Source of the DNA: Prevotella sp.
GTDB lineage: Bacteria; Bacteroidota; Bacteroidia; Bacteroidales; Dysgonomonadaceae
Reading direction: 5' to 3'
DNA length: 64,000 nt
Assembly (NCBI GenBank): GCA_031285625.1
Contig: JAITVV010000089.1
Coordinates: forward strand, 29,931 to 93,930
Positions 44,064 through 52,998 of the stretch are shown here, piece after piece. The position numbers were made by a program, and so were the translations under genes. The notes beneath the pieces were generated by a model, which ran no database searches, was not told the DNA's origin, and was given only the letters and a program-made list of their open reading frames with translations. Positions within the stretch are counted from its first letter, which is position 1. Each line of letters begins with the position of its first letter.

Positions 44064-44079
44064 TTACACAAAAATGTAA
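44064..44079. promoter_or_regulatory. Candidate HxlR operator (TTACA-N6-TGTAA)
   Basis: TTACA at 44064-44068 and TGTAA at 44075-44079, six bases apart. It lies in the leader of the HxlR gene, below a minus-strand -7 box (TACTTTTG, 44120-44127) and a plus-strand TACTTTCG at 44107. Nearly the same palindrome is found by the other HxlR gene at 58092. Confidence 0.5.
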
Positions 44080-44157
44080 CTTATTGTTTACTAGATAATT
44101 TAAATATACTTTCGCTTATCAAAAGTAATATTTTTATTAAAAATAAAACCAAACAAC

Positions 44158-44562
44158 ATGAATATTGAATACAAAAACACAAAAAATTTCACAGCTCAGG
44201 AATTGCAAGACTTATTTCTTTCAGTAGAATGGGCATCCGGACATTATCCTGAAAAATTGGTAATTGCCATGAAAAATTCAGGAACTGTATTTTCTGCCTG
44301 GAATGAAAATAAATTAATCGGACTTATTAGTGTAATGGATGATAGTGTAATGAATGCATATATACATTATCTGCTAATAAATCCTGTATTTCAAGCAAAA
44401 GGAATAGGCAAGGAATTAGTGCGAATGACTACTGAAAAATATAAAAACTACCTACGTATCATACTAATTGCTTATGAAAAGGAAACCGGATTTTATCAAC
44501 ACTGCGGGTTCAATCTAGGGGAAGGGAAAACTCCAATGTTTGTAACCTCTCTATGGACATAA
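44158..44562 (+). CDS. GNAT-family N-acetyltransferase
   Basis: 134 residues. Small GNAT: GLISVMDDSVMNAYIHYLLINPVFQAKGIGKELVRMTTEKY (about 56-97) includes motif A with Q-A-K-G-I-G for acetyl-CoA. The ending AYEKETGFYQHCGFNLGEGKTPMFV is motif B. Likely acts on a small molecule or peptide; not known. Divergent from HxlR, which probably controls it. Confidence 0.85.
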   Translation: MNIEYKNTKNFTAQELQDLFLSVEWASGHYPEKLVIAMKNSGTVFSAWNENKLIGLISVMDDSVMNAYIHYLLINPVFQAKGIGKELVRMTTEKYKNYLRIILIAYEKETGFYQHCGFNLGEGKTPMFVTSLWT

Positions 44563-44566
44563 AAAT

Positions 44567-44595
44567 AAGCCCTCAAACAGGGCTTTATTTTTTAG
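44567..44595. terminator. Bidirectional terminator between GNAT and the glycosyltransferase gene
   Basis: Stem AAGCCCT / AGGGCTT (44567-44573, 44579-44585), 5-base loop, with T runs in both directions. The end overlaps the stop codon of the minus-strand gene. Confidence 0.8.
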
Positions 44596-45439
44596 ATTTA
44601 TCTCTTTTTTTCTTAATCTTATGTATAGCTGTCTTTATAAAAAGTCCAGGAAGTATGGTTATAGCATTTTTTACATTGTCTCCTTTCAACAATGTAAGAT
44701 CAAGCCCAAAGTCTTTGAGGGAAATAGCCTTACATACAGGATAATATTTTATACGGGAGGTTATTCTTAAATCATTATTTACATTCGAGCTATGTACAAC
44801 TTCTATCCAGTATGGTTCGTCTTTTATATCTACCCTGTTAAAGAGCTTACGCATCTGTCCGTGTGAATGACCTTTTATAGTACTAAAAGTTGATGCATTT
44901 TTCTCTATCAGGCTTAAAAAATGACTATGCGGATAACCCATTTTTAATAATAAGTGATCAGATAAAAAGTACTGATAACCAAAGAGCATACTATAAATAC
45001 CCTCTTTCTGATTCTTTATAAATTCCTTCTGAATACGATTCACCATATTGTGATGAATCATATCATCATTATCAACATTCGTAGTAATGATATATTCATC
45101 ATTGCCTGACATATATCCTCTTATTACATCCCTAAGATGTTCCACCCAACCATTTTCCATGTCTTCAACACTAAAATAGCAAGGAACCATTTGAGGGCAT
45201 TGCAACTCATATTTTTTTACTCGTTCGATATATTTAGATGGAGTACCCTCATCGAAAAGGCACAACCAGACAAAATTCTTATTTATCTGATTATTAACTG
45301 ATGGAAAGCAATACTTATCAAACAATTCAAATCGATCATCAAGCCACTTTTGGGTATCTGTCTCTTTATTATTCTTATCTGCAACCCAAATACGCCGGAG
45401 ATTAAATAATGTGATAACAAAGTGCTTGTATCTGCCCAT
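44585..45439 (-). CDS. Glycosyltransferase of the putative rhamnosyltransferase family (PF11316-like)
   Basis: 284 residues, cytoplasmic. RFELFDKYCFPSVNNQINKNFVWLCLFDEGTP (about 36-67) is the usual opening of this family, with TTNVDNDDMIHHNMVNRIQ (about 118-136) bearing a DxDD motif for nucleotide-sugar/metal. It probably adds a deoxyhexose to a surface polysaccharide. No other glycan genes are adjacent, so it is an isolated member. C-terminal tail is basic (KTAIHKIKKKRDKSKK), fitting membrane association. Confidence 0.7.
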   Translation of the reverse strand: MGRYKHFVITLFNLRRIWVADKNNKETDTQKWLDDRFELFDKYCFPSVNNQINKNFVWLCLFDEGTPSKYIERVKKYELQCPQMVPCYFSVEDMENGWVEHLRDVIRGYMSGNDEYIITTNVDNDDMIHHNMVNRIQKEFIKNQKEGIYSMLFGYQYFLSDHLLLKMGYPHSHFLSLIEKNASTFSTIKGHSHGQMRKLFNRVDIKDEPYWIEVVHSSNVNNDLRITSRIKYYPVCKAISLKDFGLDLTLLKGDNVKNAITILPGLFIKTAIHKIKKKRDKSKK

Positions 45440-45569
45440 AATCAGAGATATAATTTTTTAAACAAACAAATGTAATATATAAAACTCATTTTTGACTAAT
45501 ATATCATATTGCAAATATCCCAGAATACTTTATTTATCCTCACAAATTCGCTAATAACAAGATTATCAT

Positions 45570-45577
45570 TAAATTTG
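45570..45577 (+). promoter_or_regulatory. -7 box for patatin-like gene
   Basis: TAAATTTG, 19 bases before the ATG at 45596. No exact -33 TTTG. The short distance fits an ATG start and rejects the TTG far upstream. Confidence 0.45.
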
Positions 45578-45595
45578 CATACTTACTTAAATTAC

Positions 45596-46399
45596 ATGAG
45601 TCCCGAAAAAAATACATACAAATTAGGCGTTGCCCTCAGTGGTGGCGGAGCCAAAGGATTTGCCCACCTGGGAGTACTACAGGCACTAAACGAGAGAGGC
45701 CTTTACCCTGAAGTAATATCAGGGACAAGCGCGGGGGCTTTTGCCGGAGTACTGTATGCGGACGGACACACCCCAAAGGAAATATCGACGTTCTTTCAAA
45801 AAAAAGTATTTCGGGAATTTGCCGAATTCACTATTCCACATGGAGGATTCTTTAAAAGTGACAGGCTTCGATCTTTTCTAAAAAAACACCTGAGAGCCAA
45901 AACTTTTGAAGACCTTCAAATCCCGCTCCATACAATAGCTACAGATATAGAACATGGGGAAAGCAAAGTCTTCTCATCCGGTCCGTTAATTCCTGCCGTT
46001 ATAGCATCATGCTCAGTCCCGATTGTCTTCAGACCGGTAGAGATCAATGAACATTATTATGTTGATGGCGGTTTATTTAAAAATTTCCCGGTATCAACCA
46101 TACGCAGGGAATGTACCAAAATCATAGGCGTGAATGTCAGCCCAATTACAAAAGCCGAGTTCAGAAGCTCCATAAAATATATTGCAGAACGGTCCTTTCA
46201 TTATATGTCAGGATCAAACACTCTGTTGGATCGCAATTTATGTGATTACCTGATAGAATCAACTTCGCTATCGAAATATTCTATGTTTGACCTTGAACAT
46301 GTTGAAGAAATATATCAGGCAGGGTATGACCTTACAATGACTTTCTTCGATGAGAAAAAGGATGCATTAATAAAAGATTTTCCAAACATCATATTCTAA
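45596..46399 (+). CDS. Patatin-like phospholipase
   Basis: 267 residues from the ATG at 45596; an earlier TTG lies upstream of the promoter box and is rejected. GGGAKG at 16-21 is the oxyanion loop. GTSAG at 43-47 has the nucleophile Ser45, and D157-G-G completes the Ser-Asp dyad. No signal peptide, so cytoplasmic and probably membrane-associated, in the RssA/YchK-like branch. It probably cleaves acyl esters of phospholipids; true substrate unknown. GH13 follows 19 bases later. Confidence 0.87.
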   Translation: MSPEKNTYKLGVALSGGGAKGFAHLGVLQALNERGLYPEVISGTSAGAFAGVLYADGHTPKEISTFFQKKVFREFAEFTIPHGGFFKSDRLRSFLKKHLRAKTFEDLQIPLHTIATDIEHGESKVFSSGPLIPAVIASCSVPIVFRPVEINEHYYVDGGLFKNFPVSTIRRECTKIIGVNVSPITKAEFRSSIKYIAERSFHYMSGSNTLLDRNLCDYLIESTSLSKYSMFDLEHVEEIYQAGYDLTMTFFDEKKDALIKDFPNIIF

Positions 46400-46418
46400 C
46401 AATACAAAACAGCGCATT

Positions 46419-48107
46419 ATGGCAGAAAAAATATTTATTTACCAGGTACTACCCAGACTATTTGGTAATAATAAAGATTTAAATAAAGAGAATGGGACTA
46501 TAGAAGAAAACGGAGTTGGCAAATTTTCTTCTTTCGATAATAAGGCTTTGAAAGAGATCAATAAGATGGGCTTCACTCATATCTGGTATACCGGAGTATT
46601 GGAACACGCTTCCAAAACAGATTATTCTGCACATGGCATACCCAAAGATCATCCTGATGTAATTAAAGGAAATGCAGGCTCGCCCTACGCCATTCGCGAC
46701 TATTATGATGTTTCGCCGGATCTGGCTGATATAGTAGAAACCCGGATGCAGGAATTTGAAGCGCTTATAGAACGGACTCATAAAAACGGAATGAAAGTAA
46801 TTATCGATTTTGTTCCGAACCATGTCGCAAGACAATACCACTCTGATGCAAAACCCAAGAAAACAAAAGATCTTGGTACAGATGATGATATATCGGTAGG
46901 ATTCGATCCGGACAATAATTTCTATTATATTCCCAATCAAAGATTAGAGTTACAGTTTCCGGTTCAGCAGGGAAAAGATGCTTATAATGAATACCCTGCA
47001 AAGGTAACAGGTAACGACTGTTTCAGCAATAAACCATCTGTAACTGACTGGTATGAAACAGTAAAACTAAATTATGGAGTGGACTACAATAATGGTAAGA
47101 CAAACTGCTTTACCCCCACCCCCGATACATGGTTAAAAATGAGAGATATCCTCTTATACTGGACTGCAAAAGGTGTCGATGGTTTCAGATGTGATATGGC
47201 AGAGATGGTCCCTGTCGAATTCTGGAACTGGGTTATACCTAAAGTAAAAGCAAAAAGCAAATCATTAATATTTATAGCAGAAGTATACAACCCCGAGCTA
47301 TATCACAAGTACGTAGATTGGGGCTTATTTGACTACCTGTACGATAAAGTAGGCCTGTATGACACTCTGCGCAATGTAATTAATCACTATCAGCCATCAT
47401 CTGATATTACTTTTTGCTGGCAGAAGATAGACGGATTACAAGCTAAGATGCTTAATTTCCTCGAAAACCATGATGAGCAACGTATTGCTTCAGACTTTTT
47501 TGCAGGAGACCCATTCAAGGCTATTCCCGGAATGATCGTTGCAGCCACATTGAATATCAATCCTGTGATGATATATTTTGGGCAGGAACTTGGAGAACGG
47601 GGAATGGATAAAGAGGGCTTCAGCGGAGTAGACGGAAGAACAACCATTTTTGATTATTGGTCCGTAAATTCTATTCGCAATTGGCGTAACAATGGCGCTT
47701 TTGGAAATAAAGGACTGGATGCCAACCAGATTAAACTCCGTAAATTTTATACTCAGCTTATTCAGATAACAAAAGAAGAGGCTATCACAAATGGTAAATT
47801 CTTCGATTTGATGTATGCAAATTACAACAATCCTGAATTTGATTCAACAAAACAATATGCTTTCTTGCGTTCAGACAAAAGAGAGTTTATAATGGTTATT
47901 GTAAACTTTGATTCTAAAAAGGTAAATCTGTCAGTCCAGATACCTTATCATGCTTTTGAGTACATGGCAATAGAACCACAAAGAATAAAAAAAGCAAAAG
48001 AATTATTCTCTAAAAAAGATATTGTATTGAGCTCAAGATGGGATAGGATGCTATTTATAGACATAGATGAATATTCTGGAAAAATAATCAAATTTTCTAT
48101 TAGCTAA
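46419..48107 (+). CDS. GH13 alpha-amylase family enzyme
   Basis: 562 residues, no signal peptide, hence cytoplasmic. The four GH13 regions are complete: D130-FVPNH, G255-FRCD259 (nucleophile Asp259), FIAE288V (acid/base) and NFLENHD352 (transition-state Asp). The C-terminal beta domain (about 475-562) is short. Acting inside the cell, it probably cleaves maltodextrins or glycogen. Linkage specificity cannot be read. It is 19 bases downstream of the patatin gene. Confidence 0.88.
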   Translation: MAEKIFIYQVLPRLFGNNKDLNKENGTIEENGVGKFSSFDNKALKEINKMGFTHIWYTGVLEHASKTDYSAHGIPKDHPDVIKGNAGSPYAIRDYYDVSPDLADIVETRMQEFEALIERTHKNGMKVIIDFVPNHVARQYHSDAKPKKTKDLGTDDDISVGFDPDNNFYYIPNQRLELQFPVQQGKDAYNEYPAKVTGNDCFSNKPSVTDWYETVKLNYGVDYNNGKTNCFTPTPDTWLKMRDILLYWTAKGVDGFRCDMAEMVPVEFWNWVIPKVKAKSKSLIFIAEVYNPELYHKYVDWGLFDYLYDKVGLYDTLRNVINHYQPSSDITFCWQKIDGLQAKMLNFLENHDEQRIASDFFAGDPFKAIPGMIVAATLNINPVMIYFGQELGERGMDKEGFSGVDGRTTIFDYWSVNSIRNWRNNGAFGNKGLDANQIKLRKFYTQLIQITKEEAITNGKFFDLMYANYNNPEFDSTKQYAFLRSDKREFIMVIVNFDSKKVNLSVQIPYHAFEYMAIEPQRIKKAKELFSKKDIVLSSRWDRMLFIDIDEYSGKIIKFSIS

Positions 48108-48123
48108 TTGTCTTGTTTTTTCC

Positions 48124-48131
48124 TAATTTTG
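48124..48131 (+). promoter_or_regulatory. -7 box for prs
   Basis: TAATTTTG matches TAnnTTTG, 44 bases before the chosen ATG at 48176. It falls inside the longer frame that starts at a TTG, which supports the shorter start. Confidence 0.4.
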
Positions 48132-48175
48132 CACATTCAATAGAATCAATAAATTTCCTTAAAGAACAAAGTGAG

Positions 48176-49114
48176 ATGGACACTAACCTTCCTTTTAAAA
48201 TTTTCTCGGGAACAAATTCTCGTTATTTAGCTGAAAAAATCTGTACTAGTTTAGGATGCCCCCTAGGTAAAATGAAAATAGAACGTTTTGCCGATGGCGA
48301 GTTTTCTGTTTCTTATGAAGAATCTATCAGAGGATGCCAGGTATTTCTGGTACAGTCTACATATCCGTCTTCTGACAATCTTATGGAACTTTTATTAATG
48401 ATTGATGCTGCCAAAAGAGCTTCGGCAACGTCTATCATAGCAGTTATTCCATACTTTGGATGGGCAAGACAAGACCGCAAAGATAAACCACGTGTATCTA
48501 TCGGAGCTAAATTGATCGCAGATATGCTAAGTGCAGCAGGTATCAACCGATTGATTACAATGGATCTACATGCAGACCAGATACAAGGATTCTTTAATGT
48601 TCCGGTTGACCACTTATATGCATCTGCGATATTTGTCGATTACATCAAAACACTTGATACTGAAAATCTTGTTATAGCTACTCCCGATGTGGGTGGTACT
48701 AAACGTGCCAGTTCGTATGCCAAATACTTTGGAATGCCAATGGTGATCTGCTACAAGCTACGCAAGAAGGCAAACGAAATATCAGAAATGCAAATCATTG
48801 GGGATGTAACAGGAATGGATGTTCTACTTGTTGATGATATTGTTGATACAGCAGGCACAATTACTAAAGCAGCCGATATAATGATGGCTAGCGGAGCCAA
48901 ATCGGTTCGCGCAATTGCCAGCCATGCTGTAATGTCTGATCCTGCATCAGTAAGGGTTACCGAATCCGGACTTACTGAAATAATATTTACTGACAGCATT
49001 CCTTATTCAAAAAAATGTGAAAAAGTTGTTATACTTTCAGTAGCTGACGTATTTGCCAATGCAATCCGCAGGGTTCTCAGCAATGAGTCTATCAGCTCAT
49101 TATATATATTATAA
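48176..49114 (+). CDS. prs: Ribose-phosphate pyrophosphokinase
   Basis: 312 residues from the ATG at 48176 (an extension from TTG would add 21 unsupported residues). FADGEFSVSYEESIRG (about 39-54), ARQDRKDKPRVSIGAKL (flexible loop, about 97-113), MDLHADQIQGFF (about 129-140) and VDDIVDTAGTITKAA (PRPP loop, about 219-233). Makes PRPP from ribose-5-phosphate and ATP for nucleotides, His and Trp. Single gene with its own terminator. Confidence 0.96.
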   Translation: MDTNLPFKIFSGTNSRYLAEKICTSLGCPLGKMKIERFADGEFSVSYEESIRGCQVFLVQSTYPSSDNLMELLLMIDAAKRASATSIIAVIPYFGWARQDRKDKPRVSIGAKLIADMLSAAGINRLITMDLHADQIQGFFNVPVDHLYASAIFVDYIKTLDTENLVIATPDVGGTKRASSYAKYFGMPMVICYKLRKKANEISEMQIIGDVTGMDVLLVDDIVDTAGTITKAADIMMASGAKSVRAIASHAVMSDPASVRVTESGLTEIIFTDSIPYSKKCEKVVILSVADVFANAIRRVLSNESISSLYIL

Positions 49115-49131
49115 AAGAACAATCGAATTAT

Positions 49132-49165
49132 AAAAAGAGAGATGGTAATACCGTCTCTCTTTTTA
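49132..49165 (+). terminator. Terminator of prs
   Basis: AAAAAGAGAGATGG / CCGTCTCTCTTTTT with a 5-base loop (one G-T pair), then T-rich sequence. Confidence 0.85.
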
Positions 49166-49190
49166 TTTGTACTAAAATTCAGATTTCAAA

Positions 49191-49222
49191 TTTGTATATA
49201 TCAGCAAATAAAGATACTTTTG
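49191..49222 (+). promoter_or_regulatory. Promoter of psd-pssA
   Basis: TTTG (49191-49194), 20 bases, TACTTTTG (49215-49222): consensus Bacteroidetes promoter, 35 bases before the psd ATG. Confidence 0.7.
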
Positions 49223-49257
49223 CACGTTACATTAAATATGTTTTATAGAAGAATAGA

Positions 49258-49923
49258 ATGAAAGTTCATCACGAAGGACGCGGAGTTTTAACAACATATT
49301 TCATCATCCTGGTATTGCTCAATGGAATACTATGGTATTTCTTCCGTCATACTTTTCTGTCCTACCTTGTAGGAGGTGTATCCCTCGCTTTTTTTGGTAT
49401 CGTGCTGAATTTCTACCGAAGCCCCTATCGCCAATTTAAAGGAGATAGTGATGGTGTGGTAGTAGCTTCTGCAGATGGTAAAATAGTGGCTATAGAAGAG
49501 GTATACGAAGGGGAATATTTCAAAGATAAACGGATTGTTGTTTCTATTTTTATGTCGCCATTCAATGTACATGCTAACTGGTATCCTATAAATGGTAAAG
49601 TATTGATGTCGAAACACCACGACGGGCGATTTATGGCAGCATATCTACCTAAGTCCAGTACCGAGAACGAACGCTCTACAGTGGTAATGGAAACAGAAGA
49701 TACAAAACACCAGATATTATTACGACAGGTAGCAGGAGCAATGGCCCGCCGCATTGTCACATATGCCCAGGTAGGAGAAATAGCACACATAGATGAACAT
49801 CTGGGATTTATTAAACTCGGTTCGCGCGTTGATGTTTACCTACCTTTAGGAACTGAAATACTGGTAGAAATGGACCAGAAAGTAATCGGTAACCAGACTG
49901 TTATTGCTAAATTCCAATCATAA
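49258..49923 (+). CDS. psd: Phosphatidylserine decarboxylase (short type)
   Basis: 221 residues. Two N-terminal membrane helices (about 12-55), then FYRSPYRQFKGD and the core VSIFMSPFNVHANWYPING (about 97-115, His at the active site). The self-cleavage site is in IKLGSRVDVYLP (about 182-193): the chain breaks before Ser to give the pyruvoyl group. It converts phosphatidylserine to phosphatidylethanolamine. pssA follows after 4 bases, so the two steps are made together. Confidence 0.94.
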   Translation: MKVHHEGRGVLTTYFIILVLLNGILWYFFRHTFLSYLVGGVSLAFFGIVLNFYRSPYRQFKGDSDGVVVASADGKIVAIEEVYEGEYFKDKRIVVSIFMSPFNVHANWYPINGKVLMSKHHDGRFMAAYLPKSSTENERSTVVMETEDTKHQILLRQVAGAMARRIVTYAQVGEIAHIDEHLGFIKLGSRVDVYLPLGTEILVEMDQKVIGNQTVIAKFQS

Positions 49924-49927
49924 CTAT

Positions 49928-50638
49928 ATGAAAAAATATATCCCGAATACACTCACTTCTTTCAGCCTCTTTTCCGGAAGTATTGCTACGGTTATGGCCT
50001 TTGAGGGAGAATACTATTGGGTTGTAGTTTGGGTTATTATAGCAGCAATATTCGATTTTTCAGACGGATTTGCAGCACGACTCCTAAAGGCTTACTCACC
50101 TATGGGTAAAGAGCTGGATTCACTATCTGATATGGTTAGTTTCGGACTGGCTCCAAGTGTTACAGTATTCAGGTTTTTATCAGAAAATGTAAACCGTATA
50201 TCAGACAATCCTGTCATTGTTGAGTATCTGCCATACATAGCTTTTTTACTGGCCATATTTTCCGCTTTACGTCTGGCTAAATTTAATATTGACGAACGGC
50301 AATCAGATTCTTTTATAGGACTCAATACCCCGGCTAACGCCCTGTTCTGGGTAAGCTTCTGTTACGGATTAACATATAGTGTACCTGTTTTGAGCCCTAC
50401 ATTAATATATACTTTCATAGCTGCCATCATAGTATTTTCATTACTGATGACCTCAGAAATACCAATGTTCTCTCTTAAAATAAAAAGCCTGAAATTTAAA
50501 GGTAATGAACACCGTTATTTTCTTGCCTTATTTATGATTGGGATGGTAGCATGGCTAGGTATATTAGGTATTGCAGGAGGCATATTACTCTACATCACCT
50601 TATCTATCTTTCAACAAACCGGTGTATTGAGAAAGTAA
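49928..50638 (+). CDS. pssA: CDP-diacylglycerol-serine O-phosphatidyltransferase
   Basis: 236 residues from the ATG at 49928, after the psd stop; the longer frame starts at TTG inside psd. About eight membrane helices. The CDP-alcohol motif D-G-x2-A-R-x8-G-x3-D-x3-D is seen in FSDGFAARLLKAYSPMGKEL and the following DSLSD. Makes phosphatidylserine from CDP-DAG and serine, the substrate of psd. A possible hairpin at 50683 lies after it. Confidence 0.95.
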   Translation: MKKYIPNTLTSFSLFSGSIATVMAFEGEYYWVVVWVIIAAIFDFSDGFAARLLKAYSPMGKELDSLSDMVSFGLAPSVTVFRFLSENVNRISDNPVIVEYLPYIAFLLAIFSALRLAKFNIDERQSDSFIGLNTPANALFWVSFCYGLTYSVPVLSPTLIYTFIAAIIVFSLLMTSEIPMFSLKIKSLKFKGNEHRYFLALFMIGMVAWLGILGIAGGILLYITLSIFQQTGVLRK

Positions 50639-50682
50639 CAGATTCTCTTAATTTATTCCACAAAATTAATCATAACCACAGT

Positions 50683-50704
50683 GTTGATATTAGTAAATAT
50701 CAAC
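50683..50704. other. Hairpin in the pssA / exported-protein intergenic region
   Basis: Perfect 9-base arms GTTGATATT / AATATCAAC with a 4-base loop. There is no T run on either side, so it is not a standard terminator; it lies between convergent gene ends. Confidence 0.4.
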
Positions 50705-50722
50705 CATACTCGTAGATTTTCA

Positions 50723-51433
50723 TCACCTCATCGACTGATCAAATATATATGGGCTTAATGCTCCTCTGATGGATACAGTAATCAGAGCAGTGTAAGGTGC
50801 AATATTTCCTCCATTATTTACATGGATATAAACTGTTTCTTTTTGGGGGTTATAATAGACAACCATATTTTCGATATCAGGTTCAAGAAGATGCTCATAT
50901 ATTCTCTTGGGTACAGGAATATTACGACCATTTATAGAAACTGTTATAGCCTTGTAACATAACTTCGGAGTACCCCAGTTTCCTACACCTCTTGCAACTT
51001 TTCCATTTACCCTATAAACCCCATCCGATCCTTTCTTTAAGGATGTTGCCGGAGCTACTGACATAGTCACCCTTACGGCATTATTTCTGAAATAAATAGC
51101 ACCATGTGCAGACAGCCTTTCTACTTCAACAATATCATAGTCATCTACTCTCATTAGCTTGGTAGACTGTATGTAGCCTTTCCTTACATTTCTGTCCGGC
51201 AAATATTGATATACCTGACGCCATGGATCTATACCAAGATCGACAGGCAGCATATAAAAGACTGAATCGTTGGGAATAGTTACAGAATTATTAGTATCAT
51301 TAGGACGGGAAGCAAAATCGATTCTTCCGCGTATCGTGTCCTGTGCCAGTACAAATTGTGCATAAGTTCTTTCTCCGCACAAACTCAAAACAAATGAGAT
51401 AAGTAAAATTGTGTAAGTCTTTTTCATATGCAT
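50723..51433 (-). CDS. Exported hypothetical protein
   Basis: 236 residues. Signal peptide MKKTYTILLISFVLSLCGERTYAQ follows a two-residue lead (a second ATG at 51427 may be the true start). The mature chain is beta-rich: VYQYLPDRNVRKGYIQS, VEVERLSAHGAIYFRNNAVRV, INGRNIPVPKRIYEHLLEPD, and TVYIHVNNGGNIAPYTALITVSI. I recognise no family. It is 49 bases downstream of the VanX-type gene on the same strand, so it could belong to the same transcript and act in the envelope. Confidence 0.55.
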   Translation of the reverse strand: MHMKKTYTILLISFVLSLCGERTYAQFVLAQDTIRGRIDFASRPNDTNNSVTIPNDSVFYMLPVDLGIDPWRQVYQYLPDRNVRKGYIQSTKLMRVDDYDIVEVERLSAHGAIYFRNNAVRVTMSVAPATSLKKGSDGVYRVNGKVARGVGNWGTPKLCYKAITVSINGRNIPVPKRIYEHLLEPDIENMVVYYNPQKETVYIHVNNGGNIAPYTALITVSIRGALSPYIFDQSMR

Positions 51434-51482
51434 GATATTTTAATGTAAAGATCAGAAATGGACCAGATAGTAAAGTTACAAA

Positions 51483-52148
51483 TTATTCTATAACCTTATA
51501 AGATTGCCGGGCTTCGGTTATAGAGACTGCATTGAAATGCCACCATTCTCCTCTTATAGTCTTAAAGCCTGCATGAATCATTACTTTTCTCAACAGTTCG
51601 CGATTCTTTACCTGTTTATTTGTCAAAACACCTTTTTGAATAAGCTCTGCTTCTTTATTGATTCCTGCTGCACTGCCAAAAAAATCGAAAGGAGTACCCA
51701 TATCCAAAGGTGTTCCATCCTTGTCGCAAATGGTAAGATCAACAGCCATGCCGTAATTATGCAATCCGGTACGGGTAGGATTCGCTACATAAGCAGCATA
51801 TGGCGTATTCTGTACTACTTTGTACATTTTCTTTTGTATACTCAACGGACGAACAGCATCATATACCAGCAAACTATAATCGGCATGGAGGGCTTTCAAA
51901 TACTTCTGTGCTTTAATTAATTTATCCGCGGCCAGTGGATGCAGGTATATATTTAACAATGTGTCGTAAAGAATTGTTTTTGTGAAATTATCGGTCGTAG
52001 CATACTTTAGCTCTGAACGAATAGAGTTATCCATTGCACTCACATTCACCAGATTTTTTGTTTGTAAATATGATTCAAGATTTTCTGCCTTTTTCTGAGC
52101 CATTAGTGAAAATGGCAATAACAAAAGGAAGAGACATATCTTATTCAT
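51483..52148 (-). CDS. VanX-type D-Ala-D-Ala dipeptidase (M15D), exported
   Basis: 221 residues from the ATG at 52148, where a signal peptide (MNKICLFLLLLPFSLMAQ) begins; longer starts would precede it without benefit. Metal and catalytic residues: H130 in GLHNYGMAVD137, E201 and H204 in EWWHF. R100 in YDAVRP is also conserved. It hydrolyses D-Ala-D-Ala or peptidoglycan peptides in the periplasm. Normal VanX is cytoplasmic and confers glycopeptide resistance with VanHA; this exported form without them is probably for cell-wall turnover. It overlaps the unknown gene upstream by 8 bases. Confidence 0.85.
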   Translation of the reverse strand: MNKICLFLLLLPFSLMAQKKAENLESYLQTKNLVNVSAMDNSIRSELKYATTDNFTKTILYDTLLNIYLHPLAADKLIKAQKYLKALHADYSLLVYDAVRPLSIQKKMYKVVQNTPYAAYVANPTRTGLHNYGMAVDLTICDKDGTPLDMGTPFDFFGSAAGINKEAELIQKGVLTNKQVKNRELLRKVMIHAGFKTIRGEWWHFNAVSITEARQSYKVIE

Positions 52149-52998
52149 CTTCGTCATCCTCTTCATCAAAATCATATTCAATATACTCACGACTTAATAT
52201 TTCATCGATTAAGGCGCAAGTTTCCGTGAATTCTGCTGTATCCTTCAATCTGTCAATAGACAAATATGCTTCTTTGAGAGATTTAAGCATGATCTCATCA
52301 TCTTCACTCGGTCCCATTTCAGGGCTTTCCACAAACCAATGCAGCTCATTCTTCAGATTCTCGCGGGCAGCATTGTAGAAGACAAGAGCAGCTTCTGATT
52401 CTCCAACTTCCTCTTTTATTTTTGCAGCTTCTATCATATCATGTCCAAGCACATTCTTATAGTTACTCATAATAGACAAGGTGAGCTTTGTCCTCATCAC
52501 TATCGCAAAATGTAACCCATCTACATCTTCCTTTTCACGGAAATAGTAAGCCAATGTATTTAATGACATACGTATCGATGCAGCTTCTGTAACTACTAGC
52601 TCACTCACTCGCCTTACAGGATAGCCATGTGCATCGCTTTGCAGTCTTTCAACCATATCCGGCACAAAGTCAAAGAGCTTGTAAATCACAGCTTCTTTCA
52701 CTTCCTCATAATTACCATTAATTTCCAGAGCGAAAACCAAACGGATCAGATTCCTGAAAAAAGAGCTGGTACCTTCTTTTACTGTAACAAAATCATATGC
52801 ATCGAGGATATTACTCTTACCCTCAGTAAATAGTTCTGTGAGTACCTGGTTGGTCAGGCTATTTTCTTCTGTAGGAAGAACTGTAAGCAGTTCATCTATC
52901 TTATTTTCTAATATTAGATCCCAGATTTGCTTATCGTCTGTGTTAAAGAACGGTTTTATTTCCTCATTCAGAGTCAGTGTCGGTTTGTTGTTCGTCAT
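52141..52998 (-). CDS. Conserved-type hypothetical protein, cytoplasmic, helical
   Basis: 285 residues, no signal peptide or membrane helix. It is mostly alpha-helical and acidic, ending FDEEDDEDE. ERLQSDAHGYPVRRVSELVVTEAASIRMSLNTLAYYFREKEDVDGLHFAIVMRTKLT (about 117-174) looks like the best conserved part. No family recognised. Its start lies 35 bases inside the end of the GH3-beta-lactamase gene and its end overlaps the VanX-type gene by 8 bases. Such tight coupling on both sides suggests a shared function in peptidoglycan recycling. Confidence 0.65.
   Translation of the reverse strand: MTNNKPTLTLNEEIKPFFNTDDKQIWDLILENKIDELLTVLPTEENSLTNQVLTELFTEGKSNILDAYDFVTVKEGTSSFFRNLIRLVFALEINGNYEEVKEAVIYKLFDFVPDMVERLQSDAHGYPVRRVSELVVTEAASIRMSLNTLAYYFREKEDVDGLHFAIVMRTKLTLSIMSNYKNVLGHDMIEAAKIKEEVGESEAALVFYNAARENLKNELHWFVESPEMGPSEDDEIMLKSLKEAYLSIDRLKDTAEFTETCALIDEILSREYIEYDFDEEDDEDE

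Noticed and set aside
51483-52148. VanX-type gene as part of a vancomycin resistance cluster
   Set aside because: No vanH, vanA-type ligase, vanS or vanR is nearby, and the protein is exported, which does not fit resistance VanX.
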